The position numbers and the translations under genes were made by a program. A stretch of 48,538 nt of DNA from Tessaracoccus bendigoensis DSM 12906 (GTDB lineage Bacteria > Actinomycetota > Actinomycetes > Propionibacteriales > Propionibacteriaceae), in NCBI RefSeq assembly GCF_900141915.1, contig NZ_FQZG01000027.1, positions 1-48,538 on the forward strand. Reading direction: 5' to 3'. This document shows positions 7,359 through 14,778 of the stretch, piece after piece. Each line of letters opens with the position of its first letter. Position 1 is the stretch's first letter. The notes under the pieces were generated by a model. It made no database searches. It was not told the origin of the DNA and saw nothing but the letters and a program-made list of their open reading frames with translations.

Positions 7359-8558
7359 CTAGCCCAGGCCGTTGATGATGGCCAGCGTTTCTTGCGCCAT
7401 CTCCAGTTCCTCATTCGTCGGGATCACCAGCACGCGCACCTTCGACTCGGGTGTCGAGATCTCGCGGGCCTCCTTCGACCTCACCAGGTTGGCGGCCTCG
7501 TCCAACTCGAAGCCGAGTCCTGCCAGCCGCCGGATGACCGGGCCCCGCACATGCGCGGCGTTCTCGCCGACACCCGCGGTGAACACCAAGGCGTCCACGC
7601 CGCCCAGGATGGCGATGTAGGAGCCGATGTAGCCGACCAGACGGTGCACGTAGACGTCCAACGCCAGTTGGGCCTGCTCGTTGCCGGCCTCGATCTGGGT
7701 CTTGATGTCGCGCATGTCGGTGTAGCCGCACAGCCCGCCCATGCCGGAGCGCCGGTTGAGCAACTCGTCGACGTCGTCGATCGACATGCCCGCGGAGCGG
7801 CTCAGGTACTTCGGGAGACCCGGATCCACGTCGCCGGAGCGGGTGCCCATGACCAGACCCTGCAACGGGGTCAGGCCCATGGATGTCTCGACGGCGACAC
7901 CGCCGTCGACAGCGGAGATCGACGCGCCGTTGCCGAGGTGGCACACGATGGTTTTCAGCTCCCCGAGGGGACGGCCGAGGTATTCGGCGGTCTTCTTCGA
8001 CACGTAGTGGTGGGAGGTGCCATGGAAGCCGTACTTGCGGATACCGTGCGTGGCCGCTACCTCAGCGTCGATCGCGTAGGTGTAGGCCTCGGCAGGGAGG
8101 GTCGCGAAGAAGGCGGTGTCGAAGACTGCGACATGCGGCACGTTGGGTAGCACCGCCTTCGCCGCCCGGATACCGGCGATGCCGGGGGGATTGTGCAGCG
8201 GTGCGAGGTCGGAAAGCTCGTCCAGCTTGGCCACCACCGAGTCATCGATCAGCGTCGATTCGACGAAGGTCGAGCCGCCGTGGACGGTGCGGTGCCCCAC
8301 GGCGACGACGTTTTCGAGAGTCGGGCCGTGCTCGGCGAACATCCGCACGACCGCCCCCACCGCCTCGGTATGGTCGGCGAAACGGACGTCCTCGTGGTAC
8401 TCGGCGTCGCCGACCTCATGATCGATGGTCGACATTTCCTGCCCGATGCGCTGCACAATTCCCACCGCCTGCGGGCCGGATTGGGCGGGGTCAAGCAGCT
8501 GGTACTTGATCGACGACGATCCACAGTTGAGGAGGAGGATCGGCTGCGACATGGGCAT
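7359..8558 (-). CDS. ackA: Acetate kinase
   Basis: This 399-residue protein has the usual acetate kinase length. It makes ATP from acetyl-phosphate and ADP, giving acetate in fermentation. Signature segments are present: LLNCGSSSIKYQL near the N-terminus, GHRTVHGG, HNPPGIAGI, VFDTAFFATLP, YGFHGTSHHYVS, HLGNGASISAVDGG and MGTRSGDVDPG, covering the acetate pocket and the nucleotide-binding core. It starts 16 bases after the end of pta on the same strand, forming the standard pta-ackA operon, and ends at a shared hairpin terminator. Confidence 0.97.
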   Translation of the reverse strand: MPMSQPILLLNCGSSSIKYQLLDPAQSGPQAVGIVQRIGQEMSTIDHEVGDAEYHEDVRFADHTEAVGAVVRMFAEHGPTLENVVAVGHRTVHGGSTFVESTLIDDSVVAKLDELSDLAPLHNPPGIAGIRAAKAVLPNVPHVAVFDTAFFATLPAEAYTYAIDAEVAATHGIRKYGFHGTSHHYVSKKTAEYLGRPLGELKTIVCHLGNGASISAVDGGVAVETSMGLTPLQGLVMGTRSGDVDPGLPKYLSRSAGMSIDDVDELLNRRSGMGGLCGYTDMRDIKTQIEAGNEQAQLALDVYVHRLVGYIGSYIAILGGVDALVFTAGVGENAAHVRGPVIRRLAGLGFELDEAANLVRSKEAREISTPESKVRVLVIPTNEELEMAQETLAIINGLG

Positions 8559-8574
8559 TCCTATTCGATTGGGT

Positions 8575-10638
8575 CTATTCCTGAATGGATTGGGCCTGAA
8601 TGGCCGTGATCGTGATGGTCGAGACGATGTCGTCGACCAGGGCGCCGCGCGACAGGTCGTTGACGGGCCTACGGAGCCCCTGAAGGACAGGGCCGATCGC
8701 GACTGCGCCGGAGGTGCGCTGAACGGCCTTGTAGGTGTTGTTGCCGGTGTTGAGGTCGGGGAAGATGAACACCGTCGCGCGGCCGGCGACCTCGGAGCCG
8801 GGCATCTTCTTCTGGGCCACCACCATGTCGACGGCGGCGTCGAACTGGATCGGTCCCTCGACCTTCAGCTCGGGGGCCCGCTCACGGACGAGTTGGGTCG
8901 CCTCTCGGACCTTGTCGACCTCCGCGCCGGAACCGGAGTCGCCCGTGGAGTAGGACAGCATCGCGATGCGCGGTTCGATCCCGAAGTCGCTGGCGGTGCG
9001 TGCCGAGGAGATGGCAATGTCGGCCAACTGGGACGGGTTGGGGTCCGGGTTGACGGCGCAGTCTGCGTAGACCAGCACACGGTTGCTCATGCACATCAGG
9101 AACGAACCGGAAACCACGCTTACGCCCGGTGTCGTCTTGATGAACTCCAGCGAGGGACGGATCGTGCTGGCCGTGGTGTTGACGGCGCCGGAGACCATGC
9201 CGTCGGCCATGTCGAGGTGGACCATCATGGTTCCGAAATACGACAGGTCCTTCAGCTTGACTCTTGCCTGCTCCAGCGTCACATTCTTGTGGGCGCGCAG
9301 CCGCGCGTACTCGGCCGCGAATCGTTCAAGCAATGCGGGATCGTTCGGGTTGACGATGGTCGCGGCGCTGAGGTTCAGCCCAAGTTCGGTGGCCCGCTGG
9401 CTGATCTTCGCGCTGTCGCCCAGTAGGACCAGGTCGGCGACCGATCGTTGCAGCACGACGGCGGCGGCCTCAAGGATGCGGTCGTCGCTGGCCTCGGGCA
9501 GCACGATGCGGCGTCGGTTGGCGCGCGCTTGTTCCATGATCTGGTACTCGAACATCGTCGGGGTGCGGATCTCGGTGCGCGGGAAGTCTATGGCCGTCAG
9601 CAGCGCTTCTTCATCCACGTACTGCGAGAAGAGCGTGCGCGACTCGGCCATCTTCCTGGGGGAACTGGTCGAAGTCCCCCGAACCCCCTGAAGTGCCACC
9701 GCCGTCGGGAACGTGTCGCGCTCTGTGACGGCGATCGGAAGGTCGATCGCGGAATCGGAGAACAGCTTCGACACCGAAGTGGGGATCTCGAAACCGCCCG
9801 TGAGCACGAGCGCCGCCAAAGGGCCGTAGTGCGGTGAGCGGTGTGCCATAAGCAGGCCCGGAAGTAGGTCGAGCCGGTCGGCGGGGACGATGACGGTGGC
9901 TTCGCGGCGTAGGCGCGTCAGTAGATTGGGCAGGGTCATGCCGGCGACAAGGGTGTGCAGCGACTCATGGCTACGGAAATCGCCTTGCCCGAGCCACTGG
10001 GTGGCGCCGACGGCATTGAACTGCTCCCCGACGGACGGGGCGCGCAGCACCGCGTTGAACGGCAGCACCGACACGGCGACGTCCCCCAACGTCGACAGCG
10101 CGGCACGAAGCTCGTCGGCCTCGTCCGGGTCGGCGTGCATGGCAACGACACCGATGACGGTGTTGTGCTGCTGCGCGAGGGACTCGATGGCCGATTCCGA
10201 AGCGCGACGGACCTGCTCGACGGAGCGACCCTCGGCGCGGCACACGAACAGGATGGGTGAGTTAAGGTTCGCGGCGATGGTCGCATTGTGTGCCAACTCC
10301 GACGAAGTGTCGATGTCCTCAAAGTCGGAGCCGAGGATCACCACCGCGTCGCGGGTCTCGGCCAGAGCGATGTACTTGGCCACGATCGTGTCGATGGCAG
10401 CGGCAGGGTCATTGGCGTATTCGGCGTACGAGACGCCAACCGCCGACTCCGGAGACTGGTTGACGCCCTTCTGCGAGAGCATCGCCTGGGTGACGGCGTC
10501 GCCGTCGCTCGAGGCGACCAGTGGGCGGAAGACGCCGACCGACCGCACCTGGCGGGCGAACAGGTCGATCACGCCCAGCGCGATGGAGGACTTGCTGACC
10601 TGCCGCTCCGATGAGGCAATGTACACACTCTTAGTCAC
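8575..10638 (-). CDS. pta: Phosphate acetyltransferase, long form
   Basis: This encodes 687 residues from a GTG at 10638 (VTKSVYIASSERQVSKSS), chosen because the frame upstream is not protein-like and the P-loop-like segment typical of the long-form N-terminus begins here. Residues 1-350 hold the BioD/DRTGG-like regulatory half. From about 365 on (FEYQIMEQARANRRRIVLPE) lies the PTA_PTB catalytic domain, ending with the GPVLQGLRRPVNDLSRGA segment that closes the active site. It converts acetyl-CoA and phosphate to acetyl-phosphate. The layout matches E. coli Pta (714 residues). A divergent promoter region of 156 bases separates it from 10795-11448. Confidence 0.95.
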   Translation of the reverse strand: MTKSVYIASSERQVSKSSIALGVIDLFARQVRSVGVFRPLVASSDGDAVTQAMLSQKGVNQSPESAVGVSYAEYANDPAAAIDTIVAKYIALAETRDAVVILGSDFEDIDTSSELAHNATIAANLNSPILFVCRAEGRSVEQVRRASESAIESLAQQHNTVIGVVAMHADPDEADELRAALSTLGDVAVSVLPFNAVLRAPSVGEQFNAVGATQWLGQGDFRSHESLHTLVAGMTLPNLLTRLRREATVIVPADRLDLLPGLLMAHRSPHYGPLAALVLTGGFEIPTSVSKLFSDSAIDLPIAVTERDTFPTAVALQGVRGTSTSSPRKMAESRTLFSQYVDEEALLTAIDFPRTEIRTPTMFEYQIMEQARANRRRIVLPEASDDRILEAAAVVLQRSVADLVLLGDSAKISQRATELGLNLSAATIVNPNDPALLERFAAEYARLRAHKNVTLEQARVKLKDLSYFGTMMVHLDMADGMVSGAVNTTASTIRPSLEFIKTTPGVSVVSGSFLMCMSNRVLVYADCAVNPDPNPSQLADIAISSARTASDFGIEPRIAMLSYSTGDSGSGAEVDKVREATQLVRERAPELKVEGPIQFDAAVDMVVAQKKMPGSEVAGRATVFIFPDLNTGNNTYKAVQRTSGAVAIGPVLQGLRRPVNDLSRGALVDDIVSTITITAIQAQSIQE

Positions 10639-10794
10639 GAGGTCACCATACCGTGCCTTCGGCCGGGGACGGTCCAAGGGCCCACGGCCGGTGGTCGGTT
10701 CAGCCGTGCTCCGGGGTGAACGGGCCGCTCGCCAGCGTTCACCGGGTCGGCGGAATCTCGGAAGGCGAGGACGGCCCCGAGGCAAGATGGAATC

Positions 10795-11448
10795 ATGACC
10801 AGACTCACAAATCCGCAGATCCTTGAAGCCAGGCTGGGTGACTGGAGGGTGCTGCTCAACCAGTTGGCGACGCGCTTTCGTACGGGGGACTTCGAGACGG
10901 GAGCCGAGTTCGTCGCGGCGATCGCCGTCGCGGCCGATGCCGCAGGGCACCACCCTGACGTGACGCTGACCTACCCCTCGGTCGCTGTCAACCTGTCGAC
11001 GCACGACGAAGGGGGTGTGACCGGCAAGGATCTTGACCTGGCCCGCGAGATCTCCATGCTGGCCGAACAACGGGGACTGGTCGCGGACCCGGCCTCGACC
11101 CAGTCGGTGGAGATGGCGCTCGATACGGCCGACGCGTCCGAGATCGCCGACTTCTGGTCCGTGGTCCTGACGGGATCGCCCGACAATGTGGACGACGACG
11201 CGGTGACGGATCCGGCTGGGCGTGTGCCTCCGCTGTGGTTCCAGCAATGTGAGCCGCACGAGGTTCCGCACCAGCGGTTCCATCTGGACATCACGTTGCC
11301 TCCCGAGGAGGTGGGGCCCCGAACCGAGGCGGCATTGGCCGCCGGGGGCCGGATCGGGTGGGAGACCCGCACCTTCCGGGTACTCGAGGACCGTCAAGGG
11401 AATCGGGCGTGCCTGTGCTGGTCGGCGGGTCGCAACGAGGGTGATTGA
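10795..11448 (+). CDS. Pterin-4a-carbinolamine-dehydratase-like domain fused to a VOC/glyoxalase-like domain
   Basis: This encodes 217 residues in two domains. Residues 1-90 are PCD-like: FETGAEFVAAIAVAADAAGHHPDVTLTYPSVAV contains the HHPD signature, followed by the THDEGGVTGKDLDLA segment. Residues 105-212 look like a VOC fold (DASEIADFWSVVL, then RFHLDITLPPEEV and a DRQGNRACLC end). The true enzyme recycles a pterin cofactor, but no aromatic amino acid hydroxylase is nearby, so the PCD domain may have another role. The fusion recurs in actinobacteria from memory. It is read divergently from pta. Confidence 0.8.
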   Translation: MTRLTNPQILEARLGDWRVLLNQLATRFRTGDFETGAEFVAAIAVAADAAGHHPDVTLTYPSVAVNLSTHDEGGVTGKDLDLAREISMLAEQRGLVADPASTQSVEMALDTADASEIADFWSVVLTGSPDNVDDDAVTDPAGRVPPLWFQQCEPHEVPHQRFHLDITLPPEEVGPRTEAALAAGGRIGWETRTFRVLEDRQGNRACLCWSAGRNEGD

Positions 11449-11460
11449 GGACGATCAAGG

Positions 11461-11510
11461 TGGTTTCGTCACGGGCGGCTCGCTTCGCTCACGGCCCGGC
11501 TCAACCAGCG
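11461..11510. repeat. Family B dyad repeat
   Basis: The sequence opens TGGTTTCGTCACGGGC and closes GGCCCGGCTCAACC, with a GGCTCGCTTCGCTCAC middle. The inner CGGGC/GCCCG and GCG..CGC pairs allow a hairpin. The same bounded element, in either orientation, occurs at 35891-35940, 35987-36036, 36220-36269 and 36499-36542. It lies between the convergent ends of 10795-11448 and mrpG and could act as a terminator. Confidence 0.75.
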
Positions 11511-11524
11511 CCGGAAACCGCGGC

Positions 11525-11893
11525 TCAATCGGTCGTTTCGCGGCTGTAGCCCATCTCCCTCAGGTCGTCTGCCAACTGGTCGACCAACAATTCCTGATCC
11601 TCGATCAGGCCTGAGCGGCTGGCGCTGCGGGCCACCATGTTCGCCGAGACCGGGGCCGTCAGCAACTGCAGGCTGATGATCAGCAGGCACAGCCCGATGG
11701 CCCACCAGGTGCGCAGGCTCAGCGCCATCCCGACGGTGATGCTGATCAGGCCAAGCACCTGGGGCTTCGTGATGGCGTGCATCTTCGTCAGAACGTCTGG
11801 GAACCGGACCAGTGCGATGGCGGCGGCAAAGCACAGGAATGCGCCGACGAGCACGAACAGAGAGGCGAAGAAGTCGAAGTTCTCGTCGATCAT
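11525..11893 (-). CDS. mrpG: Na+/H+ antiporter subunit G
   Basis: This 122-residue protein has three hydrophobic helices (about 10-30, 44-66, 68-90) and the MnhG/PhaG signature LVRFPDVLTKMHAITKPQVLG. A hydrophilic C-terminal tail (about 95-122) follows. It is the last gene of the mrp operon and overlaps mrpF by 4 bases. MrpG is a small subunit of the multi-protein antiporter complex needed for assembly in other species. Confidence 0.92.
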   Translation of the reverse strand: MIDENFDFFASLFVLVGAFLCFAAAIALVRFPDVLTKMHAITKPQVLGLISITVGMALSLRTWWAIGLCLLIISLQLLTAPVSANMVARSASRSGLIEDQELLVDQLADDLREMGYSRETTD

Positions 11894-12207
11894 GACTCAC
11901 CGTCCGGGCGTTTAGTGGGGGGAAAGCGTCGTCTCGTCGCGTAGCGGTCGCTCAACATCCTCGCGATGGACACCGCGCTGGTGAATCCGAGCATCGAGAG
12001 CAGCACCAGAATCATCAGTTGCGTCGACAGGTCCGACCACACGGTCCAAAGGCCCACCACGGCCACGACGATGGCGACGATCAGATCGGCGGCGATGGAC
12101 CGGTCGAGCTGGGACGGACCTGCGGCGATCCGGTTGACGCCGATCATCGCCGACGCGAACAGCAGGACGGCCGCGATGGACAGCACGATTTCGGTGGCGA
12201 GCGTCAT
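11890..12207 (-). CDS. mrpF: Na+/H+ antiporter subunit F
   Basis: This 105-residue protein has three hydrophobic segments (about 4-26, 36-56, 62-83). It has the MnhF pattern RIAAGPSQLDRSIAADLIVA and a positively charged tail. Both ends overlap neighbouring mrp genes by 4 bases, indicating coupled translation. It is part of the Mrp complex that exchanges Na+ for H+ at the membrane. Confidence 0.92.
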   Translation of the reverse strand: MTLATEIVLSIAAVLLFASAMIGVNRIAAGPSQLDRSIAADLIVAIVVAVVGLWTVWSDLSTQLMILVLLSMLGFTSAVSIARMLSDRYATRRRFPPTKRPDGES

Positions 12208-12809
12208 GAGTCATCAACCTCCAATTCGGGGGGTTCGGCATCGACGGGGTGCATTCCGCGGGATCGCGCCTCCCGGTATTCGGCGATCTCCTGTTTCGAT
12301 CCGAAGGCTGCCAGGACGCGGCCTTCCACATCGTGCGTCATGTCCTGGATCCGTTGCACCGGGTCAGGCCCGATCAGGTCGACCGCGTGCAGGTAGAGAC
12401 GCCTCGGGTGCTTGACGACCTCGACGACGACCGTTCCGGGTACCAGCGAGATCAGCTCGGCGACCTGCACCTGGTAAAAATCGTTGTCACTATCGAGGTC
12501 GACCCTGATGATGCCCGCGTTCAGGTCCACCGGCCGCGCGAACGCCAACGACACCATCCGTACGGATGACACCACCAGGTCGTGCAGCAGATGCCACAGG
12601 AGCAGCGCGCAGCCGATCGGGTGGAACCGCCCCTCCCAGTTGATCGGGGGAAGAGGGAAGACCAGGCCGATGAGATAGGCCAGCAGAATCCCCGACGCGA
12701 TGATCATCGGTGAGATGCCGCCCCACAGGATCACCCATATGGCGGTCATGCCCAGCACCGAGAGCGGGCGGAACCGGTACCGGATCGCCGAACGTGAAGC
12801 GTGCCTCAT
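12204..12809 (-). CDS. mrpE: Na+/H+ antiporter subunit E
   Basis: This encodes 201 residues from the ATG at 12809, which overlaps the mrpD stop by 4 bases. The open frame continues upstream but only as an out-of-frame reading of mrpD. The MrpE family pattern is clear: two N-terminal hydrophobic helices (RPLSVLGMTAIWVILWGG and MIIASGILLAYLIGLVFPLP), a third near LLLWHLLHDLVVSSVRM, then a soluble domain with ISLVPGTVVVEV. The C-terminal 40 residues are an acidic extension. Confidence 0.9.
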   Translation of the reverse strand: MRHASRSAIRYRFRPLSVLGMTAIWVILWGGISPMIIASGILLAYLIGLVFPLPPINWEGRFHPIGCALLLWHLLHDLVVSSVRMVSLAFARPVDLNAGIIRVDLDSDNDFYQVQVAELISLVPGTVVVEVVKHPRRLYLHAVDLIGPDPVQRIQDMTHDVEGRVLAAFGSKQEIAEYREARSRGMHPVDAEPPELEVDDS

Positions 12810-14356
12810 CGCAGTCCCTCCGGTAGTACGACTTCGACCAGCGAGCCGTCGAGAAGTGCCTCGGCGGCGGCGGTGGCGTATTCGTAGAGCGGTCCGGCGA
12901 AGACGGTCAACGCGAGACCGAACACGATGAGCCCGATCGTGGCGCCCACCTGCATCGGGGGCATGACGCGCGGGTCGTCGTCGTCGATCTCGTCCGGGTC
13001 CTCGTCGGCGGCGATCGCCTCCTGACGACGCTGCTCGGTGGGGGTCACGCCCCAGAAGGCCCGGTTCCACACCTTTGCCATGGCCATCAGCGTCAGCAGG
13101 CTCGTGACGATCCCGGCCGCCATCACCATCCAGGTCAGCGGCGTGCCGACCTCCGCGCCTGCCTCGAGCAGCCCCAGTTTGCCGATGAAGCCTGACAGGG
13201 GAGGGATGCCGCTCAGGTTCATCGCGGGTACGAAGAACAGGAAGGCCAGCAGGGGGGCCGTCTTGAGGAGCCCTCCCAGCCCGTCCAGCGACGACGTGCC
13301 ACCGCGGCGTTCGATGAGGCCGGTCACGAGGAACAAGGTGGCCTGGATGGTGATGTGGTGGGCGGTGTAGAAGATGGTCGCGGCCAGGCCGGCCGGTGTG
13401 CTCAGGGCGATGCCGAAGATCATGTAGCCGATGTGGCTGATCAGCGTGAATGAGAGCATACGTTTGATCTCGACCTGGGCGATCGCGCCCAGGATGCCGA
13501 TCAACATCGTCAGGCCCGCGGCCACGAGAAGCACCGTGTTGTGGCTGTCGTTGGGGAACAGCAGCGTTTCGGTACGGATGATCGCGTAGACGCCGACCTT
13601 CGTGAGCAGACCGGCGAACACCGCGGTCACCGGCGCCGGCGCCGTCGGATACGAGTCGGGCAGCCATGACGACAGCGGAAACACCGCGGCCTTGATGGCG
13701 AACGTAACCAGTAGCAGGCCTTCGAGGAGCAGCTGCACTGGCGAGGACAGGTCACGCAGCCGGACGGAGAGGTGGGCCAGGTTCACGGTGCCGGTGGCGG
13801 CGTAGATGGCTGAGATCGAAATGAGGAAGAGCGACGAACTGAGCAGCGACACGATCACGTAGGTCGTGCCTGCCCGCACCCGGTCGGCGGTGCCGCCCAG
13901 TGTCAGCAACACATAGGACGCGAAGAGCAGGATCTCGAACCCGACGAACAGGTTGAAGAGATCGCCTGCGAGGAACGCATTCGACACCCCGGCGATCAGC
14001 AGCAGGAAGGTGGGGTGGAAGATCGAGACCGGGGTCTCCCTGCGCACCTCGTCCTTGTCCTGACCGGTGGCAAAGACCAGGACCCCAAGAGCGACCACCG
14101 AGGCGACCAGCAGCATCAACGCGCTCAATCGGTCGGCCACCAGAGCGATCCCGAGCGGGGCTGGCCAGCCTCCCAGCCACAACGCCAGCGGTCCGTTCGT
14201 GTTCGTCCAGTACATCAGGATGCCGGCGACGATGACGATACCGCTCAGACAGACGGCCGAGATCATGCGCTGGACACGGGGCCTTCGGGTCGCCGAAAGA
14301 GCAACCGCGGCGCCGAAGATCGCCAGTAGAACTGGGACGGGAAGAAGGTTCGTCAT
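12806..14356 (-). CDS. mrpD: Na+/H+ antiporter subunit D
   Basis: This 516-residue protein is related to the NuoN/NuoM proton-channel subunits of complex I. About 14 membrane helices are visible. The conserved lysine region SSWLPDSYPTAPAPVTAVFAG and the HIGYMIFG and HHITIQATLFL segments mark the proton path. A hydrophilic acidic insert (EAIAADEDPDEIDDDDPRVM, near 435-460) sits in a late loop and is longer than usual. It is flanked by 4-base overlaps with mrpC and mrpE. Confidence 0.95.
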   Translation of the reverse strand: MTNLLPVPVLLAIFGAAVALSATRRPRVQRMISAVCLSGIVIVAGILMYWTNTNGPLALWLGGWPAPLGIALVADRLSALMLLVASVVALGVLVFATGQDKDEVRRETPVSIFHPTFLLLIAGVSNAFLAGDLFNLFVGFEILLFASYVLLTLGGTADRVRAGTTYVIVSLLSSSLFLISISAIYAATGTVNLAHLSVRLRDLSSPVQLLLEGLLLVTFAIKAAVFPLSSWLPDSYPTAPAPVTAVFAGLLTKVGVYAIIRTETLLFPNDSHNTVLLVAAGLTMLIGILGAIAQVEIKRMLSFTLISHIGYMIFGIALSTPAGLAATIFYTAHHITIQATLFLVTGLIERRGGTSSLDGLGGLLKTAPLLAFLFFVPAMNLSGIPPLSGFIGKLGLLEAGAEVGTPLTWMVMAAGIVTSLLTLMAMAKVWNRAFWGVTPTEQRRQEAIAADEDPDEIDDDDPRVMPPMQVGATIGLIVFGLALTVFAGPLYEYATAAAEALLDGSLVEVVLPEGLR

Positions 14357-14778
14357 TCGCTCACCGCATCCCGCCCGGTGTCGGAGAACGTGGTGTCCTC
14401 GTAGGACTCGGAGGCGAAGTCGGCCTCGGCGAGCTTGCGGATCCGGGCGTCTTCCACGTCGTCTGCCACTTCGTCATGGCCGTGCAACTGGAAGCTGCGG
14501 TAGGCGAGCGTCAGGACGAACGCGGCCACCGCCATGGTGATCACGATCGCCGTCAGAACCATCGCCTGCGGTAGCGGATCCGAGATGTCCGTCCCAGCCA
14601 GGTCGACGATGGGTGGGGTGCCGGGTTTGCCAGCAGCCACGAGGAACAGCATGTTGACGCCGTTGCTGGCCAGCAGCACACCCAGCAGGATGCGGGTGAG
14701 CGACCGCTCAAGCAGCAGATACACTCCGGCCGCCACGAGGATGCCCGCTGTGATCGCGAGGATCAGGTTCGCGCTCAT
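14353..14778 (-). CDS. mrpC: Na+/H+ antiporter subunit C
   Basis: This 141-residue protein is related to complex I subunit NuoK. It has three hydrophobic helices (about 4-22, 28-50, 72-94) with the LLLASNGVNMLF and DPLPQAMVLTAIVI signatures; the latter is diagnostic for MrpC/MnhC. An acidic C-terminal tail (about 100-141) is longer than in many homologues. It overlaps mrpA and mrpD by 4 bases at each end. Confidence 0.93.
   Translation of the reverse strand: MSANLILAITAGILVAAGVYLLLERSLTRILLGVLLASNGVNMLFLVAAGKPGTPPIVDLAGTDISDPLPQAMVLTAIVITMAVAAFVLTLAYRSFQLHGHDEVADDVEDARIRKLAEADFASESYEDTTFSDTGRDAVSE

Noticed and set aside
10639-11397. N-terminal extension of the pta frame to about 940 residues
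   Set aside because: The extra residues overlap the divergent PCD/VOC gene in antisense and look nothing like a Pta; the GTG at 10638 gives the normal family length.
12810-13667. Upstream extension of the mrpE frame
   Set aside because: It is an out-of-frame reading of mrpD, rich in Arg/Gly/His; the ATG at 12809 gives the usual length and the 4-base overlap.
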